Positions 7,935 to 17,725 are shown, counted from the first letter of the stretch. The stretch is DNA of 64,000 bases from Caballeronia sordidicola (GCF_000729995.1 NZ_JNFG01000025.1:1-64000); one strand, 5' to 3'. Numbers and translations are program-made. The notes: a model not told the origin generated them from the letters alone.

Positions 7935-9343
7935 CGCTGTTCACATTGCGCGACGCCGCGTTGCAGATTCCGGGTGCGATCGTTATCGGCGATGAAAACG
8001 TCGCGTTCGACCGGGTATCCACAGATAGCCGCACGGCGGGTCCGGGCGATCTGTTCATCGCGATCAAGGGCGATCGTTTCGATGCCCACAATTTCCTGCC
8101 CCAAGTCGCGCAGCGCGGCATCGCGGCGGTGTTGGTCACGCACACGCCGGATGATTTCGCTGTGCCCGCGATCAAGGTCAAGGACACGCGCGTGGCGCTC
8201 GGCGCGTTGGCCCACGGCTGGCGCAAGCGTTTCACGATTCCGCTGATCGCAGTCACCGGCAGCAACGGCAAGACCACGGTCAAGGAAATGATTGCGTCGA
8301 TCCTCGCGGCGGCTGTGGGCGAAAACGCGCGGCTCGCGACGGCAGGCAATTTCAACAACGACATCGGCCTGCCGTTGACGTTGTTTCGTCTGAATGAAAC
8401 ACACAAGCTGGCGGTGATCGAGCTCGGCATGAATCATCCGGGCGAAACGGAAACGCTCGGCAAGATCGCCGCGCCGACGGTCGCTGTCGTCAACAACGCG
8501 CAACGCGAGCATCAGGAATTCATGGCGACGGTGGAAGCGGTCGCGCTGGAACATGCGTCGGTGATTCACGCGCTGGGCGCCAACGGCACGGCCGTTTTCC
8601 CCGCCGACGACAAATACGCCAGCATCTGGCGCGTTGCCGCGACGGGCAATCCGATCCTGGATTTCGCGTTGCATACGGACGCGTCGCAGATCGAAGCGGC
8701 GGTGACCGGCAAGCTGGTTGGCGCGACGCTCACGATCAACACGCCGCAAGGCGCGCTCGAAGTCGCGTTGCAAGTGCTGGGCGAACACAACGCGCGCAAC
8801 GCGTTGGCGGCTACGGCTGCCGCTATTGCCGCGAACGTTTCACTCGACGCCGTCAAGCGCGGACTCGAAGCTTTCGAACCGGTAAAGGGCCGTCTGCAAG
8901 TGAAGCGCGCTGTGCTCAAACCGATCGAAGGCGCGACAGTTATCGACGATACGTACAACTCGAATCCTGACTCCATGCGCGCGGCTATTGACGTGCTCGC
9001 ATCGCAACCCTCGCCGCGCGTACTGGTCATGGGCGACATGGGCGAAGTCGGCGACCAGGGTCCGGCGTTTCATCGCGAAGTGGGAACGTATGCGGCGCAA
9101 CGGGGTATCGACGTGCTTTACGCACTCGGCGATGCCAGCATCGATTCAAGCAAAGTCTTCGGCCCGGCAGGACAACATTTCACCGACATCACCTCACTCA
9201 TTGCAGCACTCACCGGCGCCGGCTTCGGACCCGACGCCACGTTTCTCGTGAAAGGCTCGCGCTTCATGCAGATGGAACGCGTGGTGGACGCCGTGACGAG
9301 TCCACACCAACCCGCAGCGGGCGTTACGCCTGCTGCGCACTGA
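7931..9343 (+). CDS. murF: MurF: UDP-MurNAc-tripeptide:D-Ala-D-Ala ligase
   Basis: Adds D-alanyl-D-alanine to complete the UDP-MurNAc pentapeptide. The 470 residues hold the Mur N-terminal substrate domain (VSTDSRTAGPGDLFIA), the P-loop GSNGKT (110-115), the middle-domain ELGMNHPGE motif and the C-terminal DTYNSNPDSMRAA segment characteristic of MurF. It begins inside the murE stop (ATGA). A 15-base gap with a GAAGAAGAAGGA ribosome site separates it from mraY. Confidence 0.97.
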   Translation: MTLFTLRDAALQIPGAIVIGDENVAFDRVSTDSRTAGPGDLFIAIKGDRFDAHNFLPQVAQRGIAAVLVTHTPDDFAVPAIKVKDTRVALGALAHGWRKRFTIPLIAVTGSNGKTTVKEMIASILAAAVGENARLATAGNFNNDIGLPLTLFRLNETHKLAVIELGMNHPGETETLGKIAAPTVAVVNNAQREHQEFMATVEAVALEHASVIHALGANGTAVFPADDKYASIWRVAATGNPILDFALHTDASQIEAAVTGKLVGATLTINTPQGALEVALQVLGEHNARNALAATAAAIAANVSLDAVKRGLEAFEPVKGRLQVKRAVLKPIEGATVIDDTYNSNPDSMRAAIDVLASQPSPRVLVMGDMGEVGDQGPAFHREVGTYAAQRGIDVLYALGDASIDSSKVFGPAGQHFTDITSLIAALTGAGFGPDATFLVKGSRFMQMERVVDAVTSPHQPAAGVTPAAH

Positions 9344-9358
9344 AGAAGAAGGACCAGC

Positions 9359-10528
9359 ATGCTACTCGCACTCGCGCAATGGCTTCAGAATGACGCCAGT
9401 TTTCTGCGCGTGTTTACCTACCTCACGTTCCGCGCTGTCGGCGCGACGATCACGGCGTTGTTCGTCGGCCTCGTTTGCGGTCCGTGGGTGATTCGCAAAT
9501 TGACTTCGCTGAAGGTCGGTCAGGCCGTGCGTACGAACGGCCCGCAAACGCATTTGGTGAAATCCGGCACGCCGACCATGGGTGGCGTGTTGATATTGTT
9601 GGGCATCGCGTTTTCCACCTTGCTCTGGGCTGACCTGACCAATCGCTTCGTGTGGATCGTGATGCTTGTGACGTTCGGTTACGGCGTGATCGGTTGGGTC
9701 GATGATTACCGGAAGGTGGTGCATAAAGACCCGCGCGGAATGTCGTCGCGGGAAAAGTATTTCTGGCAATCGGTGATCGGTTTGTTCGCCGCCGTTTATC
9801 TCGCGTTCAGCGTGTCGGAGGCGAACAACGCACGCGTGTTCGACCTGTTCATGGCGTGGGTGCGCAGCGGTTTGTCGATGGGCTTGCCCGCGCGGGCCGA
9901 CCTGATGCTGCCGTTCCTCAAATCGATCAGCTATCCGCTCGGCACGTGGGGCTTCATCGCGATGACGTATCTGGTGATCGTCGGTTCGAGCAATGCCGTG
10001 AATCTCACCGATGGCCTCGACGGTCTCGTCATCATGCCGGTCGTGCTGGTGGGTGCATCGCTGGGCGCGTTTGCTTATGTGATGGGTAGCTCGGTGTACT
10101 CAAAGTACTTACTGTTCCCGCACATTCCCGGGGCCGGCGAATTATTGATCTTTTGTTCCGCAATGGGGGGCGCGGGGCTCGCGTTTCTCTGGTACAACAC
10201 GCACCCCGCGCAAGTCTTCATGGGCGATGTCGGCGCACTCGCGCTCGGCGGCGCGCTCGGGACCATCGCCGTGATCGTGCGGCAGGAAGTCGTGCTGTTC
10301 ATCATGGGCGGTGTGTTCGTCGCGGAAACGCTCTCCGTGATGATGCAGGTCAGCTATTTCAAGTACACGAAAAAACGCTTCGGCGAAGGGCGGCGCATCT
10401 TCAAGATGGCGCCGCTGCATCACCATTTCGAGTTGTCGGGATGGAAGGAAACGCAGGTGGTCGTGCGCTTCTGGATCATCACGCTGATGTTGTGTCTGTT
10501 CGGTTTGTCGACGCTGAAGTTGCGTTGA
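9359..10528 (+). CDS. mraY: MraY: phospho-MurNAc-pentapeptide transferase (lipid I synthase)
   Basis: Integral membrane enzyme moving phospho-MurNAc-pentapeptide onto undecaprenyl phosphate. It has 389 residues with about ten hydrophobic segments. Catalytic and Mg-binding motifs are visible: VDDYRK in the first conserved loop, NLTDGLDGL in the second and MAPLHHHFE (the HHH motif) in the fourth. Length and the conserved C terminus agree with the Burkholderia family. The start is chosen from the strong purine-rich site just upstream. Confidence 0.97.
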   Translation: MLLALAQWLQNDASFLRVFTYLTFRAVGATITALFVGLVCGPWVIRKLTSLKVGQAVRTNGPQTHLVKSGTPTMGGVLILLGIAFSTLLWADLTNRFVWIVMLVTFGYGVIGWVDDYRKVVHKDPRGMSSREKYFWQSVIGLFAAVYLAFSVSEANNARVFDLFMAWVRSGLSMGLPARADLMLPFLKSISYPLGTWGFIAMTYLVIVGSSNAVNLTDGLDGLVIMPVVLVGASLGAFAYVMGSSVYSKYLLFPHIPGAGELLIFCSAMGGAGLAFLWYNTHPAQVFMGDVGALALGGALGTIAVIVRQEVVLFIMGGVFVAETLSVMMQVSYFKYTKKRFGEGRRIFKMAPLHHHFELSGWKETQVVVRFWIITLMLCLFGLSTLKLR

Positions 10529-10558
10529 TTCTGGTTGTTCAGGGAAAAAGGTAAAGCG

Positions 10559-12070
10559 ATGTTTGGCGAGAAGTTCTTCGATCGGCAAAGTCCGATGGTG
10601 CTTGTGCTGGGGCTCGGTGAATCCGGCCTCGCGATGACGCGTTGGTGCGCGCGTCACGGGTGCCGTCTGCGCGTGGCCGATACCCGCGCCACGCCGCCGA
10701 ACCTGTCGGAGCTCGCTGTGCATGGCATCGATGCGGATTTTGTCGGCGGTGCATTCACGCCGGCTCTGCTCGATGGCGGTATCGAGATTGTTGCAATCAG
10801 CCCGGGACTGTCGCCTCTGGCTGATGATTTGAGGCCGCTCCTCGACGCCGCGCGGGAACGCGGCGTCCCTGTGTGGGGCGAGCTGGAATTGTTCGCGCAA
10901 GCGTTGAAGTCGCTTGGCGCGAACGGCTACGCGCCGAAGGTGATCGCCATTACGGGCACCAACGGCAAGACCACGACGACCGCGCTCACCGGGCTGTTGT
11001 GTGAGCGTGCCGGCAAGACCGTGGCGGTGGCGGGAAACATCAGCCCGGCGATGCTGGACAAGTTAAGTGAAGCAATCGACAACACCGCGCTGCCCGATGT
11101 CTGGGTGCTGGAGCTGTCGAGTTTTCAGCTTGAGACCGCACACTCGTTCGCGCCGGACGCTGCTGCTGTGCTCAACATTACGCAGGATCATCTGGACTGG
11201 CATGGCGGCCTCGACGCTTACGCTGCAGCGAAGGGCCGGATCTTTGGTGAAAAGACGGTACGTGTACTCAATCGTGATGACGCGCGGACCATGGCGCTGG
11301 GATCGGGAAATCCCGCGTCCGTGGTCACGTTTGGTCTGAACGAGCCGAAGCGTCTCGGTGACTACGGTTTGCTGCGCGAGAACGGTATCGCATGGCTCGC
11401 GCAAGGCAACGACCGTGATCTCAGCGACGAACCCGCGCCCACGCGTCGGCGCAAAAGCGATGTTGCTGCCGAACCGAACGTGTATTCCAAACGCCTGATG
11501 CCCGTCGATGCGCTGCGCGTTCGCGGTCTGCATAACGCAGCGAATGCGCTGGCTGGTTTGGCGCTCGCACGGGCGATCGATTTACCTTTGGCTTCGCTCC
11601 TTCACGGCTTGCGTGAATACCAGGGCGAGCCGCATCGCGTGGAAGTGATCGCGCAAATAGAAGGCATTGATTTCGTCGATGACAGCAAAGGCACGAACGT
11701 CGGCGCGACCGTCGCGGCGCTCGATGGCCTCGCGCAAAAGGCGCTGCTGATTGCTGGCGGAGACGGCAAGGGCCAGGATTTTTCACCGCTCGCGGCACCT
11801 GTCGCGCGGTGGTGTCGAGCGGTGATGCTGATTGGCCGCGATGCACCGCGCATTCGTGAAGCGCTGGCGGACACGGATGTGCCGCTGCATGACCACGCCA
11901 CGCTCGAAGCCGCAACGCAAGCGGCAGCAAAACTGGCTGAACCGGGCGACGCGGTGTTGCTTTCGCCTGCGTGCGCCAGTTTCGACATGTTCAAGAACTA
12001 CGCACATCGCGCGGATGTATTCCGACAAGCGGTGGCTGATATCGCGGCAGAACGGGGAGTGATGTTATGA
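10559..12070 (+). CDS. murD: MurD: UDP-MurNAc-L-alanine:D-glutamate ligase
   Basis: Adds D-glutamate to UDP-MurNAc-L-Ala in the cytoplasm. ATG 10559 is preferred because AGGGAAAAAGG precedes it; an in-frame TTG at 10535 would add eight unlikely residues. It has 503 residues, longer than the E. coli enzyme (438). The P-loop GTNGKT is at 133-138, and WVLELSSFQLE and the C-terminal LSPACASFDMFKNYAHRADVF motif are intact. Extra length includes a charged insertion (PAPTRRRKSDVAAEPN) in the middle domain, probably a surface loop found in this lineage. It overlaps ftsW by ATGA. Confidence 0.96.
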   Translation: MFGEKFFDRQSPMVLVLGLGESGLAMTRWCARHGCRLRVADTRATPPNLSELAVHGIDADFVGGAFTPALLDGGIEIVAISPGLSPLADDLRPLLDAARERGVPVWGELELFAQALKSLGANGYAPKVIAITGTNGKTTTTALTGLLCERAGKTVAVAGNISPAMLDKLSEAIDNTALPDVWVLELSSFQLETAHSFAPDAAAVLNITQDHLDWHGGLDAYAAAKGRIFGEKTVRVLNRDDARTMALGSGNPASVVTFGLNEPKRLGDYGLLRENGIAWLAQGNDRDLSDEPAPTRRRKSDVAAEPNVYSKRLMPVDALRVRGLHNAANALAGLALARAIDLPLASLLHGLREYQGEPHRVEVIAQIEGIDFVDDSKGTNVGATVAALDGLAQKALLIAGGDGKGQDFSPLAAPVARWCRAVMLIGRDAPRIREALADTDVPLHDHATLEAATQAAAKLAEPGDAVLLSPACASFDMFKNYAHRADVFRQAVADIAAERGVML

Positions 12071-13404
12071 GCTGGTCCGAACGTTTTGGCTCGAAACTGA
12101 CCGGTCAACGCAACGCTGTTGCGAACGACAGCGCGACGCTCGGCGGCCGCGCCTCGCGTACCGACCGCACGGGCGGCGTGGGCGGGCTTGGCGGCATTGG
12201 TGCACGCGTGGCTGAACGGGCAAGCGGCATTTCGAGCGCGGTCAACGGCGTGACGCCTATCCGTTCGCGCATGCTCGACTACGACTACTCGCTGCTGTGG
12301 GTGACGATTGCGTTGCTCGGACTCGGAATCGTGATGGTGTATTCAGCGTCCATCGCCATGCCGGATTCGCCGAAATACGCGCAGTACCGCGATTACTTCT
12401 TCCTGGTGCGCCATCTTGTATCGATAGCAACCGCCGTCGTGGCGGCGATCATCGCGTTCAGGATTCCGGTGTCCACATGGGACAAGTACGCGGCGAAGTT
12501 CTTCCTCTTCTCGCTGTTCCTGCTGGTGCTCGTGTTGATTCCGCACATCGGCAAGGGCGTGAACGGCGCGCGTCGATGGATTCCGCTCGGCATCACGAAC
12601 ATGCAGCCGTCGGAAATCATGAAGCTCGCCGTAACTATTTACGCGGCCAACTACACGGTGCGTAAGCAGGAATTCATGAACAGCATCGGCCGCGGCTTTT
12701 TGCCGATGGCCGTCGCGGTAGGTTTCGTCGGCGCGTTGCTGCTGCTCGAGCCGGACATGGGTGCGTTCATGGTGATCGCGGTTGTCGCCATGGGTGTGCT
12801 GTTCCTCGGCGGCGTGAACGCCAAGCTGTTCGGCGGCCTGGTGGCAACGGCCGTTGGCACGTTTGCGTTGCTCGTGTGGGCATCGCCGTGGCGTCGTGAA
12901 CGGATCTTCGCTTACCTCGATCCGTGGGACGACCGCTATGCACAAGGCAAGGCGTATCAGTTGACGCACTCGCTGATCGCGTTCGGCCGCGGCGAATGGT
13001 TCGGCGTGGGACTGGGCGGCAGTGTCGAGAAGCTCAACTATCTGCCGGAAGCGCACACCGATTTCATCCTCGCCGTGATTGGCGAGGAACTCGGGTTTGT
13101 CGGCGTGCTGATCGTGATCCTGCTGTTCTACTGGATCGTGCGGCGCGCGTTCGAAATCGGCCGTCAGGCGCTCGCGCTCGACCGTACGTTTGCCGGTTTG
13201 ATGGCGAAGGGAATCGGCCTGTGGTTTGGTGCGCAGACCTTCATCAACATGGGCGTGAATCTCGGCTTGCTGCCGACCAAAGGCTTGACGTTGCCGCTCG
13301 TGAGCTACGGCGGTTCGGGCATCTTGCTGAACTGCGTCGCACTTGCTGTGCTGATGCGCGTGGATTACGAAAACCGGGTGCTGATGCGTGGAGGAAAGGT
13401 ATGA
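12067..13404 (+). CDS. ftsW: FtsW: septal peptidoglycan glycosyltransferase (SEDS family)
   Basis: SEDS polymerase that makes septal glycan with FtsI. It has 445 residues and ten predicted transmembrane helices. Family signatures include MVYSASIAM near the first helix, GVNGARRWIPLG with the following MQPSEIMKLA, AHTDFILAVIGEELGFVG, and the C-terminal TKGLTLPLVSYGGSG. The first about 70 residues form a Gly/Arg/Ser-rich cytoplasmic extension (GGVGGLGGIGARVAERASG) absent from short FtsW proteins. Both ends overlap neighbours by 4 nt. Confidence 0.96.
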   Translation: MSWSERFGSKLTGQRNAVANDSATLGGRASRTDRTGGVGGLGGIGARVAERASGISSAVNGVTPIRSRMLDYDYSLLWVTIALLGLGIVMVYSASIAMPDSPKYAQYRDYFFLVRHLVSIATAVVAAIIAFRIPVSTWDKYAAKFFLFSLFLLVLVLIPHIGKGVNGARRWIPLGITNMQPSEIMKLAVTIYAANYTVRKQEFMNSIGRGFLPMAVAVGFVGALLLLEPDMGAFMVIAVVAMGVLFLGGVNAKLFGGLVATAVGTFALLVWASPWRRERIFAYLDPWDDRYAQGKAYQLTHSLIAFGRGEWFGVGLGGSVEKLNYLPEAHTDFILAVIGEELGFVGVLIVILLFYWIVRRAFEIGRQALALDRTFAGLMAKGIGLWFGAQTFINMGVNLGLLPTKGLTLPLVSYGGSGILLNCVALAVLMRVDYENRVLMRGGKV

Positions 13405-14546
13405 CGGTTTCGACGTCATCTCGCGCAGGCACGCTGATGGTGATGGCCGGCGGCACCGGGGGACACGTGTTCCCGGGGCTCGCGGTCGCTCACTGGATGC
13501 AGGCGCGCGGCTGGCGTGTGGTGTGGCTCGGCAATGCGTCGGGCATGGAAGCGACGCTTGTGCCGAAGCACGGCATCGCGATGGAATATGTGCGCTTTGG
13601 CGGCGTGCGTGGCAAGGGCCTAAAGACAAAGCTGATGTTGCCGGTGAACCTGCTGCGCGCATGCTCGCAAAGCCTGCACGCGCTGCGCAAGGTGAAGCCC
13701 GATGTGGTGCTCGGCATGGGCGGATACATCACGTTTCCGGCGGGCTTGATGTCGAAGCTGAGCGGCACGCCGCTCGTGCTGCACGAACAGAATTCAATCG
13801 CAGGACTGGCGAACAAGGTGCTCGCGCATATCGCCAAACGCGTGCTGGTCGCGTTCCCGAATGCACTGCCCAATGCTGAATGGACCGGAAATCCAATTCG
13901 TGCGGAACTTGCTGAAGCTTTGCCACCCAAAGAACGCTACGCCGCTCGCAATGTGGGTCATGAAGCGCGTCTTAACGTTCTGGTGGTCGGGGGCAGTCTG
14001 GGTGCAGCCGCTTTGAATGAAACCGTACCGAAGGCGCTCGCGTTGCTCGACCCGGCACTGCGTCCGCGCGTCGTACATCAGGCGGGCGCGAAGCATATCG
14101 AAGCGTTGAAAGCGAACTACGCGGCAGCGGGTTTGACATCGGAAGAAGACGTGCAGCTAGTGCCGTTTATCGACGATATGGCGAGCGCCTACGCCGCAGC
14201 GGATCTCGTGATCTGCCGCTCGGGTGCGATGACCGTATCGGAGATCGCGGCCGTAGGCGTAGCCGCGCTGTTCGTGCCGTTCCCTTTCGCCGTCGATGAT
14301 CACCAGACCACCAACGCCGCATTCCTCGCTAACGAGGGCGCGGCTCATTTGATACAACAGCGCGATTTGTCGGCGGAAAAGCTCGCCTGCTGGTTGCGCG
14401 AACAGACTCGCGAGACGCTTGCCTCGATGGCCGTGAAAGCTCGCGCTTTAGCGAAACCCGATGCGGCTGAACGCGTCGGCCGGGTCTGCGCCGATGTAGC
14501 CGGCTTGAGCGCGCTGATACAAGCGCCGAAGGAAATCCAGCCATGA
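13401..14546 (+). CDS. murG: MurG: UDP-GlcNAc transferase (lipid II synthase)
   Basis: Peripheral membrane GT28-family enzyme that adds GlcNAc to lipid I, giving lipid II. The start at ATG 13401 lies in the ftsW stop (ATGA) and is preceded by GGAGGAAAGG; a longer open frame running back into ftsW is not the gene. The 381 residues show the N-terminal GGTGGHVFPGLAVA loop, HEQNSIAGLANK, the donor-site VVGGSLGAAALN and CRSGAMTVSEIAAVG, then PFPFAVDDHQTTNA. It overlaps murC by four bases. Confidence 0.96.
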   Translation: MTVSTSSRAGTLMVMAGGTGGHVFPGLAVAHWMQARGWRVVWLGNASGMEATLVPKHGIAMEYVRFGGVRGKGLKTKLMLPVNLLRACSQSLHALRKVKPDVVLGMGGYITFPAGLMSKLSGTPLVLHEQNSIAGLANKVLAHIAKRVLVAFPNALPNAEWTGNPIRAELAEALPPKERYAARNVGHEARLNVLVVGGSLGAAALNETVPKALALLDPALRPRVVHQAGAKHIEALKANYAAAGLTSEEDVQLVPFIDDMASAYAAADLVICRSGAMTVSEIAAVGVAALFVPFPFAVDDHQTTNAAFLANEGAAHLIQQRDLSAEKLACWLREQTRETLASMAVKARALAKPDAAERVGRVCADVAGLSALIQAPKEIQP

Positions 14547-15955
14547 AACATATCGTCAAACACATTCACTTTGTCGGCATCGGCGGCGCGGGGATGAGCG
14601 GCATTGCAGAGGTGTTGCTCAATCTCGGCTATCAGGTCAGCGGCTCGGATCTGACGAGCAACGGCGTGACCGATCGGCTCACCACGCTGGGTGCGCGCGT
14701 GGCGATCGGGCATCGTGAAGAGAATATCGACGGCGCGAATGCCGTGGTCGTGTCCACCGCTGTGCGCTCCGATAACCCCGAAGTGCTGGCCGCGCGTCAT
14801 CGCCGGATTCCGATCGTGCCGCGCGCCGTGATGCTCGCGGAATTGATGCGGCTGAAGCAGGGCATTGCGATTGCGGGCACGCATGGCAAGACCACGACGA
14901 CGTCGCTGGTGGCGAGCGTGCTGGCCGCGGGTGGGCTCGATCCGACCTTCGTGATCGGTGGCCGTTTGATCAGCGCGGGCGCGAACGCACGATTGGGGAC
15001 GGGCGATTTCATCGTGGCTGAAGCCGATGAATCGGATGCGTCGTTCCTGAATCTGTTCCCGGTGATCGAAGTCATCACGAACATCGACGCCGATCACATG
15101 GACACGTACGGCCATGACTTCGCGCGGCTGAAGCAGGCGTTTATCGAATTCACGCATCGGCTGCCGTTCTACGGCATCGCGGTGCTGTGCGTGGACGATC
15201 CGAACGTGCGTGAAATTCTGCCGTTCGTGTCGAAGCCGATTATCCGATACGGCCTCGGCGCCGAAGCGCAAGTGCGCGCGGTGAACGTGGAAGCGCGCGA
15301 CGGCAAGATGCATTTCACTACATTGCGTGAAGACGCGACGCCTTTGGACATCGTGCTGAATCTGCCGGGCACGCATAACGTGCAGAACGCTTTGGCGGCT
15401 ATCGCAATTGCGACTGAACTTGAAGTGGCAGATGCCGATATCCAGAGGGCACTACAAGAATTCACCGGCGTAGGCCGGCGTTTTCAGCGCTACGGCGAAG
15501 TGAACGTGAAAGCGTCCGAAGGCGGTGCATACACGCTGATCGATGACTACGGTCATCACCCGGTCGAAATGGCTGCGACGGTCGCGGCGGCGCGTGGCGC
15601 ATTTCCCGGCCGGCGTCTCGTGCTCGCGTTCCAGCCGCATCGATACACGCGCACCCGCGATTGCTTCGAAGACTTCGTGCGGGTGCTGTCAACGGTCGAC
15701 GCCCTCGTTCTCACCGACGTCTACGCGGCAGGCGAAGCCCCGATCGTCGCCGCCGATGGCCGCGCGTTGGCTCGTGCGATTCGTGTGGCAGGGAAAGTGG
15801 AGCCGGTGTTTGTCGAAACGGTGGATGAGATGCCGGACGCGATTACCACGCTGGCACGCAATGGCGACGTAGTGATCACGATGGGCGCCGGTTCTATCGG
15901 CGGTGTATGCGCTCGGCTGACGACGCAAATTCAGGATTCGAAGGTTTTGAAATGA
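14543..15955 (+). CDS. murC: MurC: UDP-MurNAc:L-alanine ligase
   Basis: First Mur ligase; it adds L-Ala to UDP-MurNAc. The 470 residues begin with the Rossmann motif HFVGIGGAGMSGIAEVLLNLG, followed by P-loop GTHGKT (112-117), the Mg-binding EADESDASFLNL, the NIDADHMD motif and the C-terminal DDYGHHPVEMAAT and AFQPHRYTRT signatures. It overlaps murG and ddlB by ATGA. It is a canonical member with nothing unusual. Confidence 0.97.
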   Translation: MKHIVKHIHFVGIGGAGMSGIAEVLLNLGYQVSGSDLTSNGVTDRLTTLGARVAIGHREENIDGANAVVVSTAVRSDNPEVLAARHRRIPIVPRAVMLAELMRLKQGIAIAGTHGKTTTTSLVASVLAAGGLDPTFVIGGRLISAGANARLGTGDFIVAEADESDASFLNLFPVIEVITNIDADHMDTYGHDFARLKQAFIEFTHRLPFYGIAVLCVDDPNVREILPFVSKPIIRYGLGAEAQVRAVNVEARDGKMHFTTLREDATPLDIVLNLPGTHNVQNALAAIAIATELEVADADIQRALQEFTGVGRRFQRYGEVNVKASEGGAYTLIDDYGHHPVEMAATVAAARGAFPGRRLVLAFQPHRYTRTRDCFEDFVRVLSTVDALVLTDVYAAGEAPIVAADGRALARAIRVAGKVEPVFVETVDEMPDAITTLARNGDVVITMGAGSIGGVCARLTTQIQDSKVLK

Positions 15956-16923
15956 CGAGTAACGCGACGAGCAATGTGAGCGCAAGCGCAATCGATCCGA
16001 AGGTGTTCGGCAAAGTGGCCGTGCTGCTTGGCGGGGAAACCGCTGAGCGCGAGGTATCGCTGAATTCGGGACGTCTCGTGCTGCAGGGATTGCGCGATGC
16101 GGGCATCGACGCGCATCCGTTCGATCCGGCAGAACGGCCGCTGGCGGAGTTGAAGTCCGAAGGGTTTGCGCGCGTGTTTATCGCGTTGCATGGCGGGTAT
16201 GGCGAGAACGGCCAGTTGCAGGGCGCGCTCGATTTTTACGGCATCAAGTACACGGGCAGCGGTGTGCTCGGTTCAGCACTCGGCCTCGATAAATTCCGCA
16301 CGAAGCTCGTGTGGCAGCAAACCGGCGTGCCCACGCCGCCGTTCGAAGTCGTGATGCGCGGCGATGACTACGAAGACGCGGCGCAGCGCAGTATCGCGAG
16401 GCTCGGGTTGCCGCTGTTCGTGAAGCCGGCAAGCGAAGGATCGAGCGTTGCGGTGATCAAGGTGAAGAGCGCGGAAACGCTGGTGCCGGCGCTGATCGAA
16501 GCCTCGAAGTTCGACAAGATCGTGCTGATCGAGAAGAGCATTGAAGGCGGCGCTGAATACACGTGCTGTATCGCGGGCGACCTCGACTTGCCGATCATCA
16601 AGATCGTGCCGGCCGGCGAGTTCTACGACTACAACGCGAAGTACATCGCTGACGACACGCAGTACCCGATTCCCTGCGGCCTCTCGCCCGCCGACGAAAC
16701 GCGCATGAAGCAGCTGTCACGCCGCGCGTTCGACGTGCTCGGCTGCACCGACTGGGGCCGTGCCGATTTCATGATGGACGGCGACGGCAATCCGTACTTT
16801 TTGGAAGTGAACACCGCGCCGGGCATGACGGACCACTCGCTGCCGCCGAAAGCGGCGCGTGCGGTCGGCATCAGCTACAAGGATCTGGTGGTGAAAGTGT
16901 TGTCGATGACATTGCAAGACTGA
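15952..16923 (+). CDS. ddlB: DdlB: D-alanine--D-alanine ligase
   Basis: ATP-grasp ligase making the D-Ala-D-Ala dipeptide used by MurF. ATG 15952 (MTSNATSNVSASAID) overlaps the murC stop; an upstream in-frame ATG at 15907 lies inside murC and is less likely. The 323 residues contain VAVLLGGETAEREVSLNSG, the ATP-binding FVKPASEGSSVAV, the Mg-binding FLEVNTAPGMTDHSL, and YTGSGVLGSALGLDK. Its position between murC and ftsQ is the classic dcw location. Confidence 0.96.
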   Translation: MTSNATSNVSASAIDPKVFGKVAVLLGGETAEREVSLNSGRLVLQGLRDAGIDAHPFDPAERPLAELKSEGFARVFIALHGGYGENGQLQGALDFYGIKYTGSGVLGSALGLDKFRTKLVWQQTGVPTPPFEVVMRGDDYEDAAQRSIARLGLPLFVKPASEGSSVAVIKVKSAETLVPALIEASKFDKIVLIEKSIEGGAEYTCCIAGDLDLPIIKIVPAGEFYDYNAKYIADDTQYPIPCGLSPADETRMKQLSRRAFDVLGCTDWGRADFMMDGDGNPYFLEVNTAPGMTDHSLPPKAARAVGISYKDLVVKVLSMTLQD

Positions 16924-16945
16924 ACAGACGCAGACGAAACCGAAC

Positions 16946-17698
16946 ATGTGGAATAACGCTCGCCAACTGAACCTCACGGCCAACGCACTGCACGTATTGC
17001 TCGTGTTCGTGCTGCTTGGGGCCGCCGGTTACTGGGCGATCCAGCGGCCGGAGTTCCGCCTGCGCGAGATCCAGATTGACGGCGACACGTTGCACATCAA
17101 TTCACCGACGGTGCGCGCAAGCGTCGTGGGGCATTTGAAGGGCAACTACTTCACTGTCGATCTCGATGCAGCGCGCACCGCGTTCGAACAGATGCCGTGG
17201 GTGCGTCACGCGAGTGTGCGGCGCGTGTGGCCGAATACGCTGGCGGTGACGCTGGAAGAATTCAAGCCGCTTGGCACGTGGGGCACGGATCAACTGGTCA
17301 GCGTGGACGGCGATTTGTTCACGGCGAACCAGGGCGAGCTCGATGACGACTTGCCCGCGTTCGAAGGCCCGGACGGATCGGCGAAAGAAGTGGTGGCGCG
17401 CTATCACGATTTCACGAAGTGGTTTGCGCCGCTCGACGCGCATCCGGAAGAAGTCATCTTGTCGCCGCGATATGCGTGGACAGTCAAGCTTTCGAACGGG
17501 ACGCAGATCGAATTGGGGCGGGAGCGCAATCAGGACACGTTGTTTGATCGCAGCCGACGGTTCGTGGCGGCGTGGTCGGCGGTGACGGGGCGGTGGGGAA
17601 ATGACATCGAGTACGCGGATTTGCGCTATCCGAACGGCTTTGCGATCAAGGCCGCCGGCATGCGCTTCATCAGCGACACCGACAAAGCGAAGAAGTAA
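16946..17698 (+). CDS. ftsQ: FtsQ: divisome membrane protein
   Basis: Bitopic inner-membrane protein of the FtsQLB complex. It has 250 residues: a short cytoplasmic N terminus, one transmembrane helix (ALHVLLVFVLLGAAGYWAI), a POTRA domain (FRLREIQIDGDTLHIN to about residue 115) and a beta domain that binds FtsB. It lies 22 bases after ddlB and 27 bases before ftsA. Sequence is only moderately conserved across the family, but position and domain order are decisive. Confidence 0.95.
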   Translation: MWNNARQLNLTANALHVLLVFVLLGAAGYWAIQRPEFRLREIQIDGDTLHINSPTVRASVVGHLKGNYFTVDLDAARTAFEQMPWVRHASVRRVWPNTLAVTLEEFKPLGTWGTDQLVSVDGDLFTANQGELDDDLPAFEGPDGSAKEVVARYHDFTKWFAPLDAHPEEVILSPRYAWTVKLSNGTQIELGRERNQDTLFDRSRRFVAAWSAVTGRWGNDIEYADLRYPNGFAIKAAGMRFISDTDKAKK

Positions 17699-17725
17699 GC
17701 AGACATCACAGGCAATGAGCACCCT

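Noticed and set aside
12924..13400. In-frame upstream extension of murG
   Set aside because: It lies inside ftsW; the murG start at 13401 has a ribosome site and the family N terminus.
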